This document shows, in pieces, positions 51,746-60,203 of a stretch of DNA of 64,000 nucleotides. How positions within the stretch are numbered: the first letter of the stretch is position 1; the number at the start of each line of letters is the position of its first letter. Location of the stretch: NCBI GenBank assembly GCA_964583615.1, contig CAZOWM010000001.1, forward strand, positions 75,394-139,393. Direction: 5' to 3'. A model generated the notes under the pieces. It ran no database searches. It had not been told where the DNA came from and saw only the letters and a list, made by a program, of their open reading frames with translations. The stretch comes from CAZOWM01 sp964583615 (lineage in GTDB: Bacteria > Spirochaetota > B62-G9 > DRHN01). The translations under genes and the position numbers were made by a program.

Positions 51746-52951
51746 TTACGCACCGTATTTCGCGAGCCGCCCGGAGTGGGCCATGATGAGCGTCATGAGA
51801 TCGAGCGTGTTCATGACCCCGAGCGAGCCGCATTGGAGCGCTGTTTCGCCGAAATGCGGAACGCCAGATTTTCTACACCATTTTGAACTCAAAAGTACAG
51901 GCACCGGGTGCCAGGAGTGTGCCCTGTATGACGCAGGAGTTGAGTGGTCCCCGGTGATGACGAACACATCGGGCTTTAAATTGAGAATTTCGCCGAGGTT
52001 GTTGTCGACTTCTTCGATCACAGCAACCTTCTTCTCGAAGTTCCCGTCTTCACCGAAGGAGTCTGTGGATTTGATATGCACGAAGTAAAAGTCGAACTTT
52101 CCCCACGTCTCCTTGAGTTTTTTGAACTGTGGGACGACTCCGCTTTCCACCTCGATCACATCCATGCCCACGAGGCTGGCAAGTCCTCTGTACATCGGAT
52201 ACCCCGCGATGGCGCATGCATTCATTCCGTACAGCTGCTGAAATGTCGGAATCTTGGTATACAGAGCAAACCCCCTGAGGAGAATCATGTTCGCAGGATT
52301 TTCGGATTGAAGCTTTTCGCGCACCGCGCTGACAAACGTGTTGATGAGCGCTGCGGTTTGCTTTGATGAGGGATCATCATCGAGGGGTTGTACCTCGAGG
52401 GGAGGGACACCGGTTTTCTGCGGATCCGTTTCCGATATATGCTCGGAGAAGTGTTTCCCCCTGAGTATGAAAGCTGCGCGGTGGTCCTTTTCTGTTTCTA
52501 TAAAAAAATCCACACCAGGGAGGGATATTTCCCTGATTTTTTTGCACATCTTTCTGTTGATTTCGTCCTGAATCCGCCCGGCTCTCCGATCGGTCACATT
52601 CCCCTTTTTGTCAATGGTTGCGAAATTGACCCTGGCAGCGAGATCGCCGTCCTGAATGGGAAATTTGACTCCGAGGGCGGAGAGAATTCCCCGTCCGATG
52701 ACATAGGTAAGGGGATCGTAGCCGAACAAGGAGAAATGGCCGGGCCCGCTGCCTGGAGTGATCCCGGGAGCGATCGGTGTTGTCAGCCCCGATTCCGAGC
52801 TTTTTGCGAGTGTATCCATGTTGGGTGTGTGCGCTGCTTCGAGCTCCGTTTTTCCGTTTTTCTGCAGCCCTCCAAGGCCGTCCAAAACCAGCAGTACCAC
52901 TTGTTCATTTGATCGCTGTTTCAGCTGCTGAATGAGTTCGATTTTTTCCAT
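51746..52951 (-). CDS. apgM: 2,3-bisphosphoglycerate-independent phosphoglycerate mutase, archaeal type
   Basis: A 401-residue enzyme of the alkaline-phosphatase superfamily that interconverts 3- and 2-phosphoglycerate. VLLVLDGLGGL supplies the first metal ligand. TPNMDTLA and PGITPGSGPGHFSLFGYDP near residue 65 hold the catalytic Ser. GDHSTPASYRAHSWHPVPVLL near residue 345 closes the metal site. It is the ApgM form, not the 510-residue bacterial iPGM. The start is ATG 52951 with GAGGAG upstream. It follows ftsY by 17 bases. Confidence 0.92.
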   Translation of the reverse strand: MEKIELIQQLKQRSNEQVVLLVLDGLGGLQKNGKTELEAAHTPNMDTLAKSSESGLTTPIAPGITPGSGPGHFSLFGYDPLTYVIGRGILSALGVKFPIQDGDLAARVNFATIDKKGNVTDRRAGRIQDEINRKMCKKIREISLPGVDFFIETEKDHRAAFILRGKHFSEHISETDPQKTGVPPLEVQPLDDDPSSKQTAALINTFVSAVREKLQSENPANMILLRGFALYTKIPTFQQLYGMNACAIAGYPMYRGLASLVGMDVIEVESGVVPQFKKLKETWGKFDFYFVHIKSTDSFGEDGNFEKKVAVIEEVDNNLGEILNLKPDVFVITGDHSTPASYRAHSWHPVPVLLSSKWCRKSGVPHFGETALQCGSLGVMNTLDLMTLIMAHSGRLAKYGA

Positions 52952-52968
52952 AGTTCGTCTCCTCGTGG

Positions 52969-53832
52969 TCATTGTGTTGGTGAAAAGAGCATCCCCAGGT
53001 ACTCATCGATATGGAACTCAATGAGGTCTTCCATCTTTTCTCCCGTCCCTGCGTATGAAATCGGTATGTTGAGCATTCCGGAGACTGCGCAGGCGATTCC
53101 TCCTTTGGCGGAAGAGTCGAGCTTAGTCAGGATGATTTCGTCGACGCCGATATATTCGTTGAACAGAGACGCCTGTGAAAGTGCATTTTGTCCTGTTGTC
53201 GCGTCGATGACGAGAAGCTTCCTCTGTGCTGCTTCGGGGAGTTTTTTGTCCAGTACCCGGCCGATCTTCGAAAGCTCCTCCATTAAACGTTCCTTTGTGT
53301 GCAACCTGCCTGCGGTATCGATAATGAGATCGTGCACGCCTCTGTGCAGAGCAGCTTCGCACGCGTCGTACACCACTGCTCCCGGATCGGACCCCTGAAA
53401 CTGCTTGATCACGGGAACGTCGGCCCGCCTGCTCCACTCGAGCAACTGCTCTATTGCCGCATCACGGTAAGTGTCTGCAGCAGCGATAAGCACGCGTCTT
53501 CCCTCCTGTTTGAACCTGTACGCGAGCTTTGCGGCTGTGGTGGTTTTTCCGGAACCGTTGACGCCGAAGATGAGGTACGCGCTGAGCCCGTCTGATGAGC
53601 CGTGGAGCGGCGCTCGTGACATTCGCTCCCTGATGAGATCCGTAAGCAGGACGCGGGGGTCTTGGTTCCCGGATGAAGAAAGCTTTTTGCGAAGCTCGGA
53701 GGCGATCTCCATTGTGAACTCTATGCCGAAATCCGCGGAGATGAGCAGTTCCTCGAGCTCATCGATGAGCTCGTTGTGCTGTTTTTTGCCGGAGAATAGT
53801 GTGTTGAGCTTTCGGCCAAAGTTGAATTTCAT
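52969..53832 (-). CDS. ftsY: Signal recognition particle receptor FtsY
   Basis: GTPase of 287 residues that docks ribosomes at the membrane. The short N domain includes LIDELEELLISADFG. The G domain has GVNGSGKTTTAAKLA near residue 95, AADTYRDAAIEQL near 125, DLIIDTAGRLHTKERL near 175 and LTKLDSSAKGG near 232. There is no long acidic A domain. The start is ATG 53832, one base after the stop of the PEGA gene. A 28-codon in-frame extension overlaps that gene and is rejected. Confidence 0.96.
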   Translation of the reverse strand: MKFNFGRKLNTLFSGKKQHNELIDELEELLISADFGIEFTMEIASELRKKLSSSGNQDPRVLLTDLIRERMSRAPLHGSSDGLSAYLIFGVNGSGKTTTAAKLAYRFKQEGRRVLIAAADTYRDAAIEQLLEWSRRADVPVIKQFQGSDPGAVVYDACEAALHRGVHDLIIDTAGRLHTKERLMEELSKIGRVLDKKLPEAAQRKLLVIDATTGQNALSQASLFNEYIGVDEIILTKLDSSAKGGIACAVSGMLNIPISYAGTGEKMEDLIEFHIDEYLGMLFSPTQ

Positions 53833-53833
53833 T

Positions 53834-55156
53834 TCAGAATTGAACCTCACCGATCCTGTACTGCAGTGTGATTCCAGAATATTTTTCATATGTCCGTGCA
53901 GGTTCTTCGTATACACGAAAATATTTTAGCATTCGGAGAAATGAAAAGCCAAAAATAATGCCGGTTGCAGCGGCGGATGAAACGGTGAGCACCGAGTAGG
54001 TTCGCGCGGTTGCGCGTGATCTGTCCGAACGGGTTTGATCGACTCCCTCATACAGGTCGGCCTTCTGTTCGAAAAGGGTTTTTTCGACGCCGAACAGTAC
54101 TGTTGCTCCGAGCATTGCGAATCCTGCGTAAGAGAGAAGCTTTGCCTGCTTTTTATACTTTTCAGCGCTGTCGTAGCGGGCCTGTGTGATGTCTGAAGGA
54201 ATGAGCTTCACATCGATAACATCTGAGACGTCTTTCTGGCCACGGCGCTTTTCAATATCCATGCTGTGTATGACTGCATCCCTGTACCCGTCACGCCTGA
54301 GTGTAATTGTAAAAGATTCTCTTGTCACGTCGATATCGAGCGGTGTGTTTCCCAAAAACCGCTCGTCAAGATACACGCCAGCCTCGGGGGTGGAACTGAT
54401 ACGGATCTGCCGGAGCGGTTCAGGCTTTTTCATTACCACCTGTACAAAAAACCCGTCCTCTGAGAGCGAAAAGATGTCGGAATATTCGAGATACCCCTCG
54501 TTTTTTACGGTGATCCTGTGGAATCCTGCAGGCAGGAGGACGCCCTCCGCCCTCCCGATGCCCCGCAGTTTGCCGTCGATGAAAATCAGCGACTCCTCCG
54601 GTTTGGCCTCGAAGGTGGCGGTGTGGGTTTCGTAGCGGAGAAGCTTTCTGAAAAACGGGGTGAGGTATGAGCTCGGATTGTTGAGCGCTGTGCCGAGTGG
54701 GAGCGTCAATGGCGGCGAAACAATGGTTTCCCCGCTTATGGTATTGCGAGCCGCGAGCATGATCTCAACCTCTTCTTCGGATATCACTCTGAATGAGCCG
54801 CAAATGTTTATCGGCCAGTGTTCCTGCGAGGGTCCGCCTCTTTCGACACGCGGAATCATGCGGTAGGTGATTCTTTCTCCTGCGTGCGAAAACTCCTCAC
54901 TGTACTCATCGGTTCGGGAGAGGTTTTTGAGAAAAGCGCGTTCTTCATCCGTGAGGGTGAGAAAGGGAATAGCACGGGCATAGGAGTATACCTGAGTTCG
55001 GATGCTTTCTGAAAGGTACCCGTATTCGCCCTCTCCCTGATTTTCCACAGGGCAGATGTTGACTTTTCGATGCTGGAATATGTTGAAGCTGCAGTGGCCT
55101 GCCCCCGTTGCAAGAAAAATGGAGAGGAAAATGCACACGAAGGAGTACTTTTTCAT
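53834..55156 (-). CDS. PEGA-domain envelope protein
   Basis: A 440-residue protein with a signal peptide (residues 1-22, MKKYSFVCIFLSIF...GHCS). The middle has two PEGA repeats: TFEAKPEESLIFIDGKLRG near residue 185, and RISSTPEAGVYLDERFLGNTPL near 255. Two hydrophobic helices near the C-terminus (about 345-365 and 390-410) suggest anchoring. It may be a surface or periplasmic protein. It starts one base after prfB ends and one base before ftsY begins, so the three genes are tightly coupled. Function unknown. Confidence 0.85.
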   Translation of the reverse strand: MKKYSFVCIFLSIFLATGAGHCSFNIFQHRKVNICPVENQGEGEYGYLSESIRTQVYSYARAIPFLTLTDEERAFLKNLSRTDEYSEEFSHAGERITYRMIPRVERGGPSQEHWPINICGSFRVISEEEVEIMLAARNTISGETIVSPPLTLPLGTALNNPSSYLTPFFRKLLRYETHTATFEAKPEESLIFIDGKLRGIGRAEGVLLPAGFHRITVKNEGYLEYSDIFSLSEDGFFVQVVMKKPEPLRQIRISSTPEAGVYLDERFLGNTPLDIDVTRESFTITLRRDGYRDAVIHSMDIEKRRGQKDVSDVIDVKLIPSDITQARYDSAEKYKKQAKLLSYAGFAMLGATVLFGVEKTLFEQKADLYEGVDQTRSDRSRATARTYSVLTVSSAAATGIIFGFSFLRMLKYFRVYEEPARTYEKYSGITLQYRIGEVQF

Positions 55157-55157
55157 C

Positions 55158-56271
55158 TTATCTCCGGACATTTGCCGTGTTCTTCAGCGCCGCATCGATG
55201 AAATGGTCGATATCACCGTCCATGACCGCAGCAGTGTTCCCCGTTTCCACACCGGTCCGCAGGTCCTTTACCATGGTGTATGGATGAAACACGTACGATC
55301 TGATCTGGTTTCCCCACGATATGTCCTTTTTCGTCTTTTCCACTTCCTCTTTTTCCTTCTCCTGCTCCTCCTTGTAGTGCTCGTAGAGCTTTGACTTGAG
55401 AATTTTCATGGCCATGTCTTTGTTTTTGTGCTGGGAACGTTCGTTCTGGCACTGAGCCACGATTCCGGTCGGAAGGTGTGTGATGCGCACAGCGGAATCA
55501 GTAGTGTTGACATGCTGGCCGCCGGCACCCTGCGAGCGGTAGGTGTCGATTTTCAGGTCCTTGGGATCGAGCTCGATCACGATCGCGTCGTCGATTTCAG
55601 GGATACAGAAGACTGATGCAAAGGAGGTGTGCCTGCGGGCGTTCGAATCAAACGGTGAGATTCGAACGAGCCGGTGAATTCCGATCTCTGTTTTGAGATA
55701 ACCGTATGCATACATGCCGCGCACGTACACCGTCACGGATTTGATCCCCGCCTCTTCTCCGGGGAGTATGTCAACGATGTCGGATTTGAATCCTGTGTTT
55801 TCCATCCACCTGAGGTACATACGAAGGAGCATGGACACCCAGTCACACGCTTCCGTGCCGCCAGCGCCTGAGTGAATCGTGAGATACGCGTTCGATTCGT
55901 CGTTTTCTTCCGTGAACAGAGACAGCTTCTCGATCCTGTCGAGCTCGGTGCTCAGATCTTCGATCCCTTTCCTGAGCTCGGGTTCGAGTTCCGTTTCGTC
56001 CTCTTCGAGGGCAAGAGAGTAGAGTTCGTAGAGGTCATCGGCCCGTTTTTTTATGTCAATCCATGGCTCAGTGACTGACTTGATTCGCTTGATTTCCCTG
56101 GTAATTGCGGTCACACGGTCCCTGTCGTTCCAGATATCCGGCTGCGTCAGCTCCTTTTCGAGATCTTTTCGCTTTTGAACGAGTGCACCCACTTCAAAGG
56201 CGATCCCACCCTTCATCCGCGATGCTTTTCACCTTTTCAAAATCGTCTCTGTAATCACTCAGCACCACCAT
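55158..56271 (-). CDS. prfB: Peptide chain release factor 2, made by programmed +1 frameshift
   Basis: Release factor for UAA and UGA, about 370 residues. The zero frame opens at ATG 56271 (MVVLSDYRDDFEKV) and meets an in-frame TGA at 56196-56194 after 25 codons. The stop sits in CTT TGA, the classic prfB slip site, preceded by a G-rich stretch. A shift of one base gives EVGALVQKRKDLEKELTQPDIW and then the full RF2: SPF in RISPFDS near residue 225 and the GGQ loop in GAGGQHVN. AAAGGGG stands very near the ATG, so GTG 56268 or 56265 may start. The shift autoregulates RF2 supply. Confidence 0.93.
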
Positions 56272-56417
56272 CACCCCTTTCGTGTGCAATTCTCACCGTT
56301 GTAATCTGTGTACAACTTATTATGCTTCCATGGGGAAAGCAACCACTTTTCACGCGCGCCCGCTTTCCAAAATCCCTTGACAGGGCCGAAGCGCGCACAT
56401 ATATTGCCTGCGATACA

Positions 56418-57725
56418 ATGAAGACCATTGATGAAGCGCTCGATTATCTCTACAGTTTCATCAATTACGAGACGGACTCCTCGTATTCTTACAGGGCCGC
56501 AAACTACAACGTCAAACGTACTCTCAGGCTGCTGCACCTGCTCGGGAATCCGGAAAAATCGATGCGGATCATTCATGTTGCAGGGACCAAAGGCAAGGGG
56601 TCGGTCTGCGTGCTCATAGATGCGGTGTTGAGGTCACAGGGATTTCGTACCGGGATGTTCACCTCACCCCACGTGCAGCGCGTCAATGAAAGGATTTCAT
56701 CAGGCGGAGCCCAGATCACCGATGAAGAGTTCGTCGATCTTATCAATCTGTTCCCTCCACTGATCAAAACATTTTCAGGCGACGATGTTCCGACCACCTT
56801 TGAACTATTGACCGCAATGGCGATCTTCCACTTCGAAAAGAAGGGTGTGCAATACGCGGTTGTTGAAACCGGGATGGGGGGGCGCTTTGATTCGACGAAT
56901 TTCGCAGACCCAGAGGTGTCGATCATCACTTCTATCAGCTACGACCACATGGACAAGCTCGGTTCTCGTATCGAGCAGATCGCAGCGGAAAAAGCGGGCA
57001 TCATCAAACACGGCAGGCCTGTTGTCGTCGGGTATCAGCGCTATGGTGTGAAAGACGTGTTTCAAAAAAAATGCACCGAGACAGGCAGTTTGTGCTACCT
57101 TGCCTCAGAGCTCTGCTCCTACAGGATTAGGAAAATGACTCCCGAGTGGACCCGTTTTTCCGTTACGATCGACGGGCTCGAGTTTCGTGATCTTCTGCTT
57201 TCCTTTCAGGGAGAGCACCAGGTGGAAAACGCCGTGTGTGCCCTTCTCGCGCTCAAGATTCTCGGCCTTTTGCCTGACAAAGAAACACTGAGAGAGACGC
57301 TGAGCTCGCTTTTTCTTCCCACCCGTTTCGAGATTATCGTGAAAGAAAGGCGATTTCTTCTCGATTCGGCACACAACGAGGATTCAGCGCGGGCAGTCTG
57401 TCTGGCCCTGAAGAAGGTGTTTCCGCGCACGCGGGTAATCACTGTTGCCGGGATCGTGAAGGGCAAGGATGTGGCGGGGATTCTCAGACACCTGGCCGCG
57501 GTGTCGGATATCGTGATCATAACGGAACCGATCACGCACAAGGAGCTCGACACCGCCCTTGTGTACGGCGAAGCGTGCAGGGTTTTTCTACAGGCAGTGT
57601 TGAAAAAAGACATCAGGGAAGCAATCGGGCACGCGTGCGGCCTCGCAAAAAAACGCGACCTCATTCTGATAACGGGTTCCTTTTACACGACATCACCTGC
57701 CAGGGGAATCATCGAGACTCTTTAG
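56418..57725 (+). CDS. folC: Folylpolyglutamate/dihydrofolate synthase
   Basis: Enzyme of 435 residues of the Mur-ligase family that adds glutamate to folates (and Glu to dihydropteroate). The P-loop HVAGTKGKGSVCVL is near residue 50, FTSPHVQRVNERI near 78, VETGMGGRFDSTN near 150, SISYDHMDKLGSRIEQIAAEKAGI near 175, and LLDSAHNEDSAR near 312. The ATG at 56418 (MKTIDEALDYLYS) fits the family start, though no strong ribosome-binding site is seen. A longer in-frame stretch upstream overlaps prfB. Confidence 0.93.
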   Translation: MKTIDEALDYLYSFINYETDSSYSYRAANYNVKRTLRLLHLLGNPEKSMRIIHVAGTKGKGSVCVLIDAVLRSQGFRTGMFTSPHVQRVNERISSGGAQITDEEFVDLINLFPPLIKTFSGDDVPTTFELLTAMAIFHFEKKGVQYAVVETGMGGRFDSTNFADPEVSIITSISYDHMDKLGSRIEQIAAEKAGIIKHGRPVVVGYQRYGVKDVFQKKCTETGSLCYLASELCSYRIRKMTPEWTRFSVTIDGLEFRDLLLSFQGEHQVENAVCALLALKILGLLPDKETLRETLSSLFLPTRFEIIVKERRFLLDSAHNEDSARAVCLALKKVFPRTRVITVAGIVKGKDVAGILRHLAAVSDIVIITEPITHKELDTALVYGEACRVFLQAVLKKDIREAIGHACGLAKKRDLILITGSFYTTSPARGIIETL

Positions 57726-57737
57726 AGAGGAGGAGAG

Positions 57738-58235
57738 ATGAAAACCATTCTCGCGCCGTTTGATTTTTCTGATCGTTCAGAATACGCGTTCAATTTCGCA
57801 AAGGAGTTTGCGAAGGCGTTCGGAGCACGGCTCATTCTCTTTTTTGTGATTCCACGGGAACAGGCTCTGTTTGCAAAGGAATTCATGGTCGAGACCGACT
57901 TTTCAATTCCTGGCTATTCTGAGGAGAAATCGATCAGGGGAAAAAAGGAACGTGTGATCAAGCAGTTCGAGACGATTATCCGGAAAAACGAGGTCCAGGA
58001 CATCGAGGTGAGCGCAGAAGTGGATGTGGGAAATCCGGCGGAAAAAATCCTCGAGGCAATCGAAAAGTTCAATGTTGATCTCGTGGTGATGGGAACGCAC
58101 GGCAGAACAGGGATCAATCTCGCCCTCATTGGAAGTGTTGCGGAAAAAATTGTCAGACAATCGCCGGTTCCGGTGACCACGGTCAAGGCACCCGGCTTTC
58201 TGAGAAGCAGGGACACACTAAATGGACCCATCTAG
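57738..58235 (+). CDS. Universal stress protein (UspA family)
   Basis: A 165-residue Usp domain. It opens with ILAPFDFSDRSEYAFNFA. The ATP-binding loop GTHGRTGINLALIGSVAEKIV (residues 117-137) keeps the G-2x-G-9x-G(S) pattern of nucleotide-binding members. The ending PVPVTTVKAP is typical. AGGAGG stands four bases before the ATG. It follows folC by 12 bases. Its stop TAG overlaps, on the shared CTAG, the stop of the convergent gene at 58232. Confidence 0.92.
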   Translation: MKTILAPFDFSDRSEYAFNFAKEFAKAFGARLILFFVIPREQALFAKEFMVETDFSIPGYSEEKSIRGKKERVIKQFETIIRKNEVQDIEVSAEVDVGNPAEKILEAIEKFNVDLVVMGTHGRTGINLALIGSVAEKIVRQSPVPVTTVKAPGFLRSRDTLNGPI

Positions 58236-59182
58236 ATGAAGCGTTTCTGCAGTTTTTTCTTCACCTCGTCGCAGATGGCGAGTCCTTGTTTCATCCGTTT
58301 GATTGCTGCTGCAAGCTCGAGGTCCTTCAGGCGTTTTTCCGGCACAACGGGCGACTTGTCGACCCGAACCATCATGAAAAGGGTCGAGGCCTTTTTAAGA
58401 TTTTCTTCAATTTCCTGTATGTTAGGCGCGTCCCTCTCGTCGTCGAGCTGCTGCAGGCAGTTCTGGGCAAGCGCATATCCGAGATTGCTGCATGTAAGGC
58501 GGTAGCTGATTTCGTCGAGCTGCTCGTGAGACAGAAGATTCCTGTCGCATTCGTGCGCTCTGGTGAGAGAGTCGATCGCGCGGTCAAATTCTTTTTTCTG
58601 AAGGTAGAGGCAGCCCAGGGTGTCGAGAATCGCCGAGCGCATGGAGACCGTCTCATCACTGTTTTCATCGAATTCATTGAGAAGTGTATCTGCGATGGTG
58701 GTAAGTTTGATCCCGTAGTCTATATTGCTATTGAGTTTTGAAAAGAGATACCCGATGAAGTTCAGGACCGATATCTGAAGGTGAATGATTTCCTTGGCTA
58801 TCAGCCGGTCGTTGTTTTCGATCTTCTTGTCGATGATGGTGTTGAGCCGCGCGAGAATGAGCTTCGAGAGGAACAAAGACGTGTTATAGTCTCCATTCTT
58901 GAATGCCCTGTTGGAATACTTCAGAAGGGAATCGAGATCCTTGTCCTCAAGGGAGAGTGCTGCGTCCTTGAGCACTGATTGGAAGATGGTGACGTAGTTT
59001 TCCCGCATTTCGCGGTTCTCGAGGAAAACCGAAGTGAGAAAATCGTTGACCACTTTGCCGATACTGTACAGCTCATCATCCTCAATATCCGGAAAACACC
59101 CGTTTTCCAGCTCGAGAGAGAATCCTCCCGTCTTTCCCGGAAATACAAAGAATTGGCGTCTGCTGCTCTTTTTTTCTTCCAT
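58232..59182 (-). CDS. Hypothetical helical (TPR-like) cytoplasmic protein
   Basis: A 316-residue protein without signal peptide or membrane helix. From about residue 70 it is all helical, with TPR-like stretches SLLKYSNRAFKNGDYNTSLFLSK and LDTLGCLYLQKKEFDRAIDSL near 195. The first 60 residues are mixed and may form a small domain. It is downstream of rex, 121 bases from it, on the same strand. It may be an adaptor. No family is recognised with confidence. Confidence 0.7.
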   Translation of the reverse strand: MEEKKSSRRQFFVFPGKTGGFSLELENGCFPDIEDDELYSIGKVVNDFLTSVFLENREMRENYVTIFQSVLKDAALSLEDKDLDSLLKYSNRAFKNGDYNTSLFLSKLILARLNTIIDKKIENNDRLIAKEIIHLQISVLNFIGYLFSKLNSNIDYGIKLTTIADTLLNEFDENSDETVSMRSAILDTLGCLYLQKKEFDRAIDSLTRAHECDRNLLSHEQLDEISYRLTCSNLGYALAQNCLQQLDDERDAPNIQEIEENLKKASTLFMMVRVDKSPVVPEKRLKDLELAAAIKRMKQGLAICDEVKKKLQKRFI

Positions 59183-59303
59183 ATCAATAAAGGCTGACCA
59201 AGGGAGATGAAACGAATATATAAACCGCTTTTGGAAAAGTCAAAAAAACTTCAGCGTGTACAGTTCCGCTCACCCGGTACGGGAAGCGGTGAGAAAAGAA
59301 AGC

Positions 59304-59936
59304 CTAGCTGGATATGAAGAAAGAAAGTGCGAGGATCTTGTCGATGATGTGGATGTTTTCCACGGGGAAATTATTCGGCAGGTCCAGATCCATGGGGGCG
59401 AAATTGAGAATACCCTTGATTCCGTTCTCTACGAGAACCCGTGCAACCTCATTTGCTGCTTCTTTCGGAACGGCTACCACTGCGATGTCGATCCTGTGCT
59501 CCTTCACAAAGGGTCCGAGCTCCTTCGCGTCGTAGATCGGCACGTCGTTGATTTTTTCGCCGATGAGAATCGGCTTCACATCGAAGATGGCTGTGAGCTT
59601 GAAGCCTGCCTGGGTGAATGCGTTATATCTGATGAGTGCCCGTCCGATGTTTCCCGCTCCCACGATGACGAATTTCATCGGTATGTTGACATGAAGGATG
59701 TTCCCCAGCTCATTTTTTAATTTTTTTATGTTGTATCCGTATCCCTGCTGACCGAAATCACCGAAATAGCTCAGATCGAGCCGTACCTGTGATGCGGATG
59801 ACCCCATGAGCTCTCCGAGCTTTCTGGAAGATATCTTTTCCATCTGGTTTTCGAGCCAGTCGAAATAGCGGTAATACCGCGGGAGCCGCTCGATGACGAC
59901 CTTTGGAATAACGGATCCATCTTTTCCCTTTATCAT
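59304..59936 (-). CDS. rex: Redox-sensing transcriptional repressor Rex
   Basis: A 210-residue NADH/NAD sensor. The N-terminal winged helix (about 1-80) has PRYYRYFDWLE, then SSRKLGELMGSSASQVRLDLSYFGDFG. The Rossmann domain has FVIVGAGNIGRALIRY near residue 90, IFDVKPILIGEKINDV near 118, and NFAPMDLDLP near 180. The C-terminal helix swaps between subunits. Rex represses fermentation and respiratory genes at low NADH. ATG 59936 lies five bases after AAGGACG. Confidence 0.96.
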   Translation of the reverse strand: MIKGKDGSVIPKVVIERLPRYYRYFDWLENQMEKISSRKLGELMGSSASQVRLDLSYFGDFGQQGYGYNIKKLKNELGNILHVNIPMKFVIVGAGNIGRALIRYNAFTQAGFKLTAIFDVKPILIGEKINDVPIYDAKELGPFVKEHRIDIAVVAVPKEAANEVARVLVENGIKGILNFAPMDLDLPNNFPVENIHIIDKILALSFFISS

Positions 59937-59969
59937 GCGTTCGTCCTTTTTTTTTTAAAAAGTACATAT

Positions 59970-59997
59970 ATTGTAAAAAAGAATAAAATTTTGTCAA
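59970..59997 (-). promoter_or_regulatory. Promoter of rex, with a possible Rex-like dyad
   Basis: On the minus strand TTGACA (59997-59992) is 16 bases from TACAAT (59975-59970). An imperfect dyad TTGTAAAAAA...ATTTTGTCAA (59971-59997) covers it. It resembles but does not match the Rex operator TTGTGAAnnnnnnTTCACAA, so autoregulation is only possible. Confidence 0.5.
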
Positions 59998-60035
59998 TAT
60001 CTTTTCGCTTCGTCTTTATCCGGCCTGAATTTCCT

Positions 60036-60063
60036 TTGATTCTTTCCCGCAATCTGTTATATT
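60036..60063 (+). promoter_or_regulatory. Promoter of tRNA-Ala
   Basis: TTGATT (60036-60041) is followed after 16 bases by TATATT (60058-60063). The tRNA begins 13 bases later. Confidence 0.5.
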
Positions 60064-60075
60064 GCATATTGTGTC

Positions 60076-60148
60076 GGGGGTGTAGCTCAGCTGGGAGAGC
60101 GCTTGCTTCGCATGCAAGAGGGCGGCGGTTCGAGCCCGCTCACCTCCA
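60076..60148 (+). tRNA. tRNA-Ala (anticodon CGC)
   Basis: A 73-base cloverleaf. Acceptor stem GGGGGTG/CACCTCC holds the G3-U70 pair that marks alanine tRNA. The anticodon stem-loop CTTGC-TTCGCAT-GCAAG gives CGC, reading GCG. The T arm is GGCGG-TTCGAGC-CCGCT and the discriminator A. CCA is not encoded. Confidence 0.95.
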
Positions 60149-60203
60149 GAGAATTGAGTTGACTCCACTTATAAGGAAATCCCTTCCCCATAATACGTCC
60201 CAT

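Noticed and set aside
56175..56417. N-terminal extension of folC
   Set aside because: It overlaps the prfB frameshift region on the other strand and is not similar to FolC.
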